Assembly (NCBI RefSeq): GCF_002797495.1
Contig: NZ_PGEZ01000001.1
Coordinates: 2,790,001 to 2,854,000 of the forward strand
DNA from: Mumia flava
GTDB lineage: Bacteria > Actinomycetota > Actinomycetes > Propionibacteriales > Nocardioidaceae
Direction of reading: 5' to 3'
DNA length: 64,000 nucleotides
The translations under genes were made by a program, and so were the position numbers. Of the stretch, positions 18,761 to 25,548 are shown in pieces (position 1 is the first letter of the stretch; every line of letters begins with the position of its first letter). A model generated the notes under the pieces. That model saw only the letters and a program-made list of their open reading frames with translations, searched no databases and was not told the origin of the DNA.

Positions 18761-18790
18761 TTGCAACCCGTGGTTACACCAAAGTACGTT
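18761..18790 (+). promoter_or_regulatory. Promoter of repeat protein 1, shared with repeat protein 3
   Basis: TTGCAA (18761-18766) and TACGTT (18785-18790) are 18 bp apart in an AT-richer patch. The block TTGCAACCCGTGGTTAC recurs with three mismatches before the third paralogue (25440-25456). The 16 bases AGATCTGGAGGGGATC around the ribosome binding site (18852-18867) are identical in both leaders. Function as promoter is inferred from this conservation and spacing. Confidence 0.6.
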
Positions 18791-18870
18791 ACTGCTCCGT
18801 AAACGTCGGTCTCACCGGCGTGGACTCGGTGGCCCAGCCGGGGCCGCCACTAGATCTGGAGGGGATCTGA

Positions 18871-21800
18871 GTGTCCGAACCATTGGTGCGAGCGAGGTTG
18901 CGCAGGCCGTTGGCGGCCTTCGCGTCCGGCGCTCTCGTCGCGGGGACGGCGTTGACCGCCACCGCGTTGGGAGCGGGGACGGCGTACGCAGCCGATCTCG
19001 ATGAGAACTTCAACTACGACTGCAACGTGGTCGCAGCCGGCCTGCCGCTCGGGATCCACGACGTCGGTGTGCGTGCGCAGGTGACCGTGCCCGACGAGGT
19101 CTCGCCGGGCGAGGCGATCCCGCCCCGCGAGACGCAGATCACGCTGACCATGCCGGAGACGCTGCGCAACGCCACGTACGTGCTGCTGAGCGCGCGTCAG
19201 GCGGGCGGCTACTCCGACGACGCGAGCATCTCGATCACCGCTGAGGGTTACCCCGACACCCTCACGTACCCGATCGAGAACCTCTCGGCGCCGTTCAGCC
19301 CGGTCCCGCCGAACGTCGGCGACCTGTGGCAGATCCCCACGGTGGGAGACGTGCCGCAGATCGACGTGCCCACCGACGTCACCGTCCCGGGCTCGACCAC
19401 GATCCACATGCCCGCCGCGTTCAACGTCACCGCGTCGCTCCTGAACGCGAACGGCGACCTGATCGGCGGCGAGGGTGCGGTCACGATGGCCTGCACGATC
19501 ACCAGCGAGTCCGACGTCTTCGGCACGATCCCCGTGGTGCCGGGCAACAGCGACCCGACGGCCGGCGCGGTCACCGCGTCGACCGACGAGGACACGCCGG
19601 TCGACATCACGCTGGACGGGGCGGACGCCGACGGCGACCCGCTGACGTACAGCTACACCCAGCCGGCCAACGGCGAGGTGACCGGGACGGGTCCGGACGT
19701 GACGTACACGCCGGCCGCCGGGTTCGACGGTGAGGACTCCTTCGAGTACACCGTGGACGACGGCAACGGCGGCACGGCCACCAACACGGTGACCGTGACC
19801 GTGAGCAACGTCAACAAGGTGCCGGTCGCCAACGACGTCGCGGTCTCCACGGACGAGAACACCGCGGTCGACGTCGCGTTCGACGCCTCGGACCCCGACG
19901 GCGACGACCTGTCGTACTCGTACACCCAGCCGGCCAACGGCGAGGTGACCGGGAACGGCGCGAACGTCACGTACACGCCGGCGGCCGGGTTCGACGGTGA
20001 GGACTCCTTCGAGTACACCGCGGACGACGGCAACGGCGGCACGGCCACCGCGACCGTGACGGTGACCGTCTCGAACGTCAACGTGCCGCCGACGGCGGGT
20101 GACGTCTCGGCGAGCACCGACGAGAACACCCCCGTCGACATCACGCTCGACGGTGCGGACGCCGACGGCGACGCACTGACGTACAGCTACACCCAGCCGG
20201 CCAACGGCGAGGTGAGCGGCGACGGCCCGAACGTCACGTACACGCCGGCGAACGGCTTCGACGGCGACGACTCCTTCGAGTACACCGTCGACGACGGGAA
20301 CGGCGGGACCGCGACCGGCACGGTGTCGGTGAGCGTCTCGAACGTCAACGTGGCCCCCACGGCCGGTGACGTCGCGGCCGAGACCGACGAGAACACCGCG
20401 GTGGACATCACCCTGGACGGCGCGGATGCCGACGGTGACGACCTGACCTACTCCTACACCCAGCCGGCCAACGGCGAGGTGACCGGTGACGGCCAGGACG
20501 TGACCTACACGCCGGCGGCGGGCTTCGACGGGACCGACACGTTCAGCTACACCGTCTCCGACGGTGAGGCCGAGGCGACCGCGACGGTCACGGTGACGGT
20601 GAACAACGTCAACGTGGCCCCGACGGCCGACGACCTGTCGGTCACGACGGCCGAGAACACCGCGGTGGACATCACCCTGGCGGGCTCGGATGCCGACGGT
20701 GACGATCTGACCTACTCCTACACCCAGCCGTTGAACGGCGAGGTGACCGGCGACGGTCCGAACGTGACCTACACCCCGGCTGCGGGCTTCGACGGCCAGG
20801 ACGGCTTCACCTACACGGTCGACGACGGCAACGGCGGCACCGCCACCGGCACCGTCGAGATCACCGTGAGCAACGTCAACGTGGCCCCGACCGCGGGTGA
20901 CGTGGCGGCCGAGACCGACGAGAACACCGCGGTGGACATCGCGCTCGACGGTGCGGACGCCGACGGTGACGACCTGACCTACACCTACACCCAGCCGACC
21001 AACGGCGAGGTGACCGGATCGGGTGCGAACGTCACCTACACGCCGGACGCCGGGTTCGACGGTGAGGACACGTTCAGCTACACGGTCTCCGACGGGCTCG
21101 CGCAGGCGACCGCGACGGTCACCGTGACGGTGAACAACGTCAACGTGGCGCCGACGGCCGACGACGTGAGCGTGACGCTCGCCGAGGACACCTCGGTCGA
21201 GATCACGCTCGCCGGCGACGACGCCGACGGTGACGACCTGACGTACACCTACACGGATCCGTCGAACGGCACCCTGTCGGGCGACGCTCCTGCGCTCACG
21301 TACACGCCGGACCCGGACTACAACGGTCCGGACTCGTTCGAGTACACCGTCTCCGACGGTGAGGCCGAGGCGACCGCGACGGTGAGCATCACCGTCACGC
21401 CGGTCTCGGACAACACGGCGCCCACCGCGGGTGACGTGACGGCGAGCACCGACGAGGACACCGCGGTCGACATCACCCTCGACGGGGCCGATGCCGATGG
21501 TGACGACCTGACCTACACCTACACCCAGCCCGCCAACGGCACGGTGTCGGGGACGGGTCCGAACGTGACCTACACGCCGGATGCCGGATTCGACGGCGAG
21601 GACACCTTCAGCTACACGGTGTCCGACGGCCTGGCCCAGGACACGGGCTCGGTCACGGTGACGGTGAGCAACGTCAACAAGGCGCCGACCGCCGACGACC
21701 TGTCGGTGACCCTCGCCGAGGACACCTCGGTCGAGATCGCCCTTGCAGGCGCGGACGCGGACGGTGACGCGCTGACGTACAGCTACACGCAGCCGGCCAA

Positions 21801-23664
21801 CGGCGAGGTGACCGGTGACGGTGCGACCGTGACCTACACCCCGGCGGCGGACTTCAACGGTGAGGACTCCTTCGAGTACACCGTGTCCGACGGCCAGGCC
21901 GAGGCGACCGCGACGGTGAGCATCACCGTCACGCCGGTCTCGGACAACACGGCGCCCACCGCGGGTGACGTGGCGGCGAGCACCGACGAGGACACCGCGG
22001 TCGACATCACCCTCGACGGGGCGGATGCCGATGGTGACGACCTGACCTACACCTACAGCCAGCCGTCCAACGGCTCGGTGACGGGTGAGGGCCCGGACGT
22101 GACCTACACCCCGGCAGCCGACTTCAACGGTGAGGACTCCTTCAGCTACACCGTCTCCGACGGTCAGGAGGAGGCCTCGGCGACGGTGACGATCACGGTC
22201 GCGCCGGTCGACGACAACACGGCGCCCACCGCGGGCGACGTGGCGGCGGAGACCGACGAGGACACCGCGGTCGACATCGCCCTCGACGGGGCGGATGCCG
22301 ATGGTGACGATCTGACCTACACCTACAGCCAGCCGTCCAACGGCTCGGTGTCCGGTGAGGGTGCGACCGTGACCTACACGCCGGCAGCCGGCTTCACCGG
22401 TGAGGACACGTTCACCTACACCGTCGACGACGGCAACGGCGGCACCGCCAGCGCCACCGTCACGGTGACCGTGAACGGCGTCAACGCCGCGCCGACCGCC
22501 GACGACGTGAGCGTGACGGTCGCCGAGGACAGCTCGGTCGACATCGTGCTCGCGGGCGCGGACGCCGATGGTGACGATCTGACCTACACCTACACCCAGC
22601 CGTCCAACGGCGAGGTGACCGGTGACGGTCCGAACGTGACCTACACCCCGGCGGCGGACTTCAACGGTGAGGACTCCTTCGAGTACACCGTGTCCGACGG
22701 CCAGGCCGAGGCGACCGCGACGGTCAGCATCACCGTGACCGACGTGGCCGACAACACGGCTCCGACGGCCGGTGACGTGGCGGCGAGCACCGACGAGGAC
22801 GTCGCCGTCGACATCACGCTCGACGGCGCGGACGCCGATGGTGACGATCTGACCTACACCTACACCCAGCCGTCCAACGGCACGGTGTCCGGTGAGGGCC
22901 CGAACGTGACCTACACCCCGGCGGCCGACTTCAACGGTGAGGACACGTTCACCTACACCGTCTCCGACGGCCTCGAGCAGGCCACGGCGACGGTCACGGT
23001 GACGGTCGCGCCGGTCGACGACAACACGGCGCCCACCGCGGGCGACGTGGCGGCGGAGACCGACGAGAACACGCCGGTCGACATCACCCTCGACGGGGCC
23101 GATGCCGATGGTGACGACCTGACCTACACCTACACCCAGCCGTCCAACGGCACGGTGTCGGGCGAGGGCGCGGACGTCACCTACACGCCGGCTGACGGGT
23201 TCGACGGGACCGACTCGTTCACCTACACCGTCGACGACGGCAACGGCGGCACCGCCAGCGCCACCGTCACGGTGACCGTGAACGACACGATCGTCGAGAA
23301 CACCCCGCCGACGGCTGGTGCCGTCTCGGCGACGACCACGAAGGACACCGCGGTCGGCATCACCCTGAACGGGGCGGACGCCGATGGTGACGATCTGACC
23401 TACACCTACACCCAGCCGGCCAACGGTGCGGTGTCCGGTGAGGGCCCGAACGTGACCTTCACGCCGGCGTCCGGGTTCACCGGGACGACGACCTTCACCT
23501 ACACCGTCTCCGACGGCGAGGACGAGGCGACGGCCACGGTGACGGTCACCGTCAACGACACCAAGCCCGACAAGTGCGGGCCGCGTCCGGGCCACGGGGC
23601 CACCCTGTGGGAGCTCATCAAGTGGCTTGCCTGCAAGCTGCTGGGCCACCCGATCGGGCGCTGA
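18871..23664 (+). CDS. Secreted multi-repeat surface protein 1 (15 Ig/cadherin-like repeats)
   Basis: 1597 residues. A signal peptide (about 1-40, ending GTAYA/AD) is followed by a beta-rich domain (about 45-225) with cysteines at 51 and 208, which resembles the DUF6801-type actinobacterial domain (tentative). Then 15 tandem repeats of about 89 residues (229-1560) follow, each with PTAGDV...TDEDTAVDI, ADADGDDLTY and YTPAAGFDGEDSF, a bacterial Ig/cadherin-like fold with an Asp-rich, probably calcium-binding, loop. The last 30 residues carry the family tail CGPRPG...W...KW..CKL with Cys1569 and Cys1588. No LPXTG motif is present. Likely an extracellular adhesin or matrix protein; function not established. 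GTG start behind GGAGGGG. Confidence 0.85.
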   Translation: MSEPLVRARLRRPLAAFASGALVAGTALTATALGAGTAYAADLDENFNYDCNVVAAGLPLGIHDVGVRAQVTVPDEVSPGEAIPPRETQITLTMPETLRNATYVLLSARQAGGYSDDASISITAEGYPDTLTYPIENLSAPFSPVPPNVGDLWQIPTVGDVPQIDVPTDVTVPGSTTIHMPAAFNVTASLLNANGDLIGGEGAVTMACTITSESDVFGTIPVVPGNSDPTAGAVTASTDEDTPVDITLDGADADGDPLTYSYTQPANGEVTGTGPDVTYTPAAGFDGEDSFEYTVDDGNGGTATNTVTVTVSNVNKVPVANDVAVSTDENTAVDVAFDASDPDGDDLSYSYTQPANGEVTGNGANVTYTPAAGFDGEDSFEYTADDGNGGTATATVTVTVSNVNVPPTAGDVSASTDENTPVDITLDGADADGDALTYSYTQPANGEVSGDGPNVTYTPANGFDGDDSFEYTVDDGNGGTATGTVSVSVSNVNVAPTAGDVAAETDENTAVDITLDGADADGDDLTYSYTQPANGEVTGDGQDVTYTPAAGFDGTDTFSYTVSDGEAEATATVTVTVNNVNVAPTADDLSVTTAENTAVDITLAGSDADGDDLTYSYTQPLNGEVTGDGPNVTYTPAAGFDGQDGFTYTVDDGNGGTATGTVEITVSNVNVAPTAGDVAAETDENTAVDIALDGADADGDDLTYTYTQPTNGEVTGSGANVTYTPDAGFDGEDTFSYTVSDGLAQATATVTVTVNNVNVAPTADDVSVTLAEDTSVEITLAGDDADGDDLTYTYTDPSNGTLSGDAPALTYTPDPDYNGPDSFEYTVSDGEAEATATVSITVTPVSDNTAPTAGDVTASTDEDTAVDITLDGADADGDDLTYTYTQPANGTVSGTGPNVTYTPDAGFDGEDTFSYTVSDGLAQDTGSVTVTVSNVNKAPTADDLSVTLAEDTSVEIALAGADADGDALTYSYTQPANGEVTGDGATVTYTPAADFNGEDSFEYTVSDGQAEATATVSITVTPVSDNTAPTAGDVAASTDEDTAVDITLDGADADGDDLTYTYSQPSNGSVTGEGPDVTYTPAADFNGEDSFSYTVSDGQEEASATVTITVAPVDDNTAPTAGDVAAETDEDTAVDIALDGADADGDDLTYTYSQPSNGSVSGEGATVTYTPAAGFTGEDTFTYTVDDGNGGTASATVTVTVNGVNAAPTADDVSVTVAEDSSVDIVLAGADADGDDLTYTYTQPSNGEVTGDGPNVTYTPAADFNGEDSFEYTVSDGQAEATATVSITVTDVADNTAPTAGDVAASTDEDVAVDITLDGADADGDDLTYTYTQPSNGTVSGEGPNVTYTPAADFNGEDTFTYTVSDGLEQATATVTVTVAPVDDNTAPTAGDVAAETDENTPVDITLDGADADGDDLTYTYTQPSNGTVSGEGADVTYTPADGFDGTDSFTYTVDDGNGGTASATVTVTVNDTIVENTPPTAGAVSATTTKDTAVGITLNGADADGDDLTYTYTQPANGAVSGEGPNVTFTPASGFTGTTTFTYTVSDGEDEATATVTVTVNDTKPDKCGPRPGHGATLWELIKWLACKLLGHPIGR
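19555..23568 (+). repeat. 15 tandem Ig-like coding repeats (about 267 bp each)
   Basis: The coding sequence of repeat protein 1 consists here of 15 near-regular units of 86-92 codons. Alternating sub-types are visible: VDDGNGGTA versus VSDGEAEATA ends, and AGDVAA versus ADDVSV starts. Neighbouring units share long DNA identity, so unequal crossing-over or slippage can change copy number. These are protein repeats, not a CRISPR array. Confidence 0.9.
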
Positions 23665-23696
23665 CAAGCATGAGCTCCACGTGAGCTGATGCACCG

Positions 23697-23732
23697 CCGG
23701 TGGGCGGGATCCTCCGGGATCCCGCCCACCGG
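23697..23732 (+). terminator. Terminator after repeat protein 1
   Basis: A perfect 15-bp stem (23697-23711 with 23718-23732) has a six-base loop and is followed by TTCGTTCC. It sits 32 bases after the stop codon and separates repeat protein 1 from repeat protein 2, so the second paralogue needs its own promoter. Confidence 0.85.
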
Positions 23733-23813
23733 TTCGTTCCACACTCTCCGTACCGATCTCGGGCGCTCGGAGCTCGCACCGAAGGGCCGTTCGCCGGTCC
23801 GAAGGAGATCGTC

Positions 23814-25409
23814 ATGCGGATGCACACGACAGGGCGGGGGCGCCGTCCATCGGCCGTCGTCGCCGCGACAGCAGTCCTCGCCGGCTCGGGCCTGACCGGG
23901 ATCCTCGCGTCGGGGCCGGCGCACGCCGCCGCTCTCGACGCGGACTTCGACTACGCGTGCAACGTCACGGCGGCCGGGCTCGCGCTCGGCGACCACGCGG
24001 TCGAGGTCAACGCGCGGGTGGACGTGCCCGACCGCGTCGATCCGGGCGAGATCCTCGCGCCGAGGACGACCACGATCACGCTCACCCTGCCCGAGACGCT
24101 GCGCCACGCCACCTACTCGCTGTTGAACGCGCGCCAGGCCGGCGGCGCGTCGGACGACGCAGCGGTCACCGTCTCCGTCGACGGCGTCGACGGGGCGCAG
24201 AGCTACCCGATCGAGAGTCTCTCCGCGCCGTTCAGCCCCGTACCGTCCGACGCCACCGAGCCGTGGCGGATCGCGACGTCGGGCGACGTCCCCGCCATCA
24301 CCGTGCCGGAGGCGGCGGATGCCCCGGGTGAGGCCCGGGTTCACATGCCCAGCGCGTTCAGCGTCTCCGCATCGCTCCTGGACGCGAACGGCGGACTCGT
24401 CGGAGGCGACGGTGCGGTCGCGATGGCGTGCACCTTCGACGGCGACTCGGACGTGCTCGGGACGATCCCGGTGGGCCACGGCGACCCGCCGCCCCCGAGC
24501 CGGCTGAGCTACGCCTGCGACGTGGTGGCCGCCGGGCTCGGTCTGGGAGCCCACGAGTTCGGGCTCGACCTCGCGCTCGCGCTCCCTGGATCCGCCGTCG
24601 CCGGCGCGGAGGTCGGGCCCGCCGAGGGCGAGGCGGTGATCGCATGGCCCTCCGCGCTCGTGCCGAGCCTCGGGCCGACGACCTCGATCGACGTCTCGAT
24701 CGAGGACACCGAGGTCGCCCTGGGTGCCGAGGGCCTCGACACGCCCGTACGCATCGGGCTGACGGGGACGGGCGCGGGTTCGATCGGCTTCCCGACTCCG
24801 GACCTCCGGGTCGTCGTCCCGGTCGAGCTCGGAGCGTTCACCCTCCCGTCGGCCGATCAGCATCCCGACCTCGTGGTGCCCGGCGCGGCGTGGCTGGAGG
24901 GGCCGGAGTCGATGAGCGTCGACGGTCTGGTGGAGCTGTCCTCCGGCGGGACCGGGAGCATCCGTGCCGACTGCGAGCTTGCCTCCTCGGCCGGCCCGAT
25001 CGCCACGATCGAGCTGCTCCGTCCGAACACCCCGCCCACAGCCGGGGACCTGTTCGTGACGACCGACGAGGGTGCCGCGGTCGAGATCGCGCTGGCAGGT
25101 GCGGACTCCGACGGCGACGACCTCGCCTACGCGTCCACCCAGCCCGCTCACGGGTCGGTGTCCGGTGACGGCGCGACCGTGACGTACACGCCGGAGGCCG
25201 GCTTCACCGGTGAGGACTCGTTCACTTACACGGTCTCGGACGGACGGGCGGAGGCGGTCGGTACGGTCACCGTGACCGTCGACGAGATCGTCGAGGCGCC
25301 CGAGGACCGCTGCGGTCCGCGCCCCGGCCCGGGCGCGTCCGTCTGGACCTGGCTGCGGTGGCTGGTCTGCACGCTGATCGACGGTGTCGGAGGTGTGTCA
25401 ACCAGGTAA
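23814..25409 (+). CDS. Secreted surface protein 2 (two N-domains, one Ig-like repeat)
   Basis: 531 residues, paralogue of the flanking repeat proteins with a different build. After a signal peptide (about 1-39, ending GPAHA/AA) come two copies of the Cys-bounded beta-rich domain: the first (about 42-220) opens FDYACNVTAAGLALG, the second (about 228-410) opens LSYACDVVAAGLGLG and is more divergent. Then follow a single Ig-like repeat (about 412-495) and the shared tail CGPRPG...WLRW..C. The tail cysteines keep the same 18-residue separation as in the paralogues. ATG at 23814 behind AAGGAG. It lacks the TTGCAA promoter block of its neighbours. Secreted; function unknown. Confidence 0.82.
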   Translation: MRMHTTGRGRRPSAVVAATAVLAGSGLTGILASGPAHAAALDADFDYACNVTAAGLALGDHAVEVNARVDVPDRVDPGEILAPRTTTITLTLPETLRHATYSLLNARQAGGASDDAAVTVSVDGVDGAQSYPIESLSAPFSPVPSDATEPWRIATSGDVPAITVPEAADAPGEARVHMPSAFSVSASLLDANGGLVGGDGAVAMACTFDGDSDVLGTIPVGHGDPPPPSRLSYACDVVAAGLGLGAHEFGLDLALALPGSAVAGAEVGPAEGEAVIAWPSALVPSLGPTTSIDVSIEDTEVALGAEGLDTPVRIGLTGTGAGSIGFPTPDLRVVVPVELGAFTLPSADQHPDLVVPGAAWLEGPESMSVDGLVELSSGGTGSIRADCELASSAGPIATIELLRPNTPPTAGDLFVTTDEGAAVEIALAGADSDGDDLAYASTQPAHGSVSGDGATVTYTPEAGFTGEDSFTYTVSDGRAEAVGTVTVTVDEIVEAPEDRCGPRPGPGASVWTWLRWLVCTLIDGVGGVSTR

Positions 25410-25439
25410 AACCCGAGGTGCAATATCTCACGAGTGGTA

Positions 25440-25468
25440 TTGCAACTCACGGTTACGTATGCGACGTT
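25440..25468 (+). promoter_or_regulatory. Promoter of repeat protein 3
   Basis: TTGCAA (25440-25445) and GACGTT (25463-25468) are 17 bp apart. The 17-base block beginning at TTGCAA matches the one before repeat protein 1 at 14 positions, and the 16-base ribosome-binding block (25529-25544) is identical in both. No terminator separates the second paralogue from this promoter. Confidence 0.55.
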
Positions 25469-25474
25469 GCTCAC

Positions 25475-25500
25475 GGTGGCCGCCTGCCGAGGCGGCCACC
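25475..25500 (+). promoter_or_regulatory. Leader hairpin of repeat protein 3
   Basis: A perfect 10-bp stem (GGTGGCCGCC with GGCGGCCACC) with a six-base loop lies just after the predicted transcription start and about 35 bases before the ribosome binding site. It could stabilise the mRNA, attenuate transcription, or end readthrough from the gene upstream. I do not recognise it as a known riboswitch. Confidence 0.5.
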
Positions 25501-25548
25501 AGGCACGGGGCTCAACGGGGGCCGCGTGAGATCTGGAGGGGATCACAA

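Noticed and set aside
18850-23742. A 1630-codon open frame on the minus strand opposite repeat protein 1
   Set aside because: It mirrors the plus-strand repeats: strong third-position GC and the regular coding units keep stops out of the complementary frame. The translation is low-complexity Arg/Val/Gly/His with no recognisable domain, while the plus frame has a signal peptide, ribosome binding site and conserved domains.
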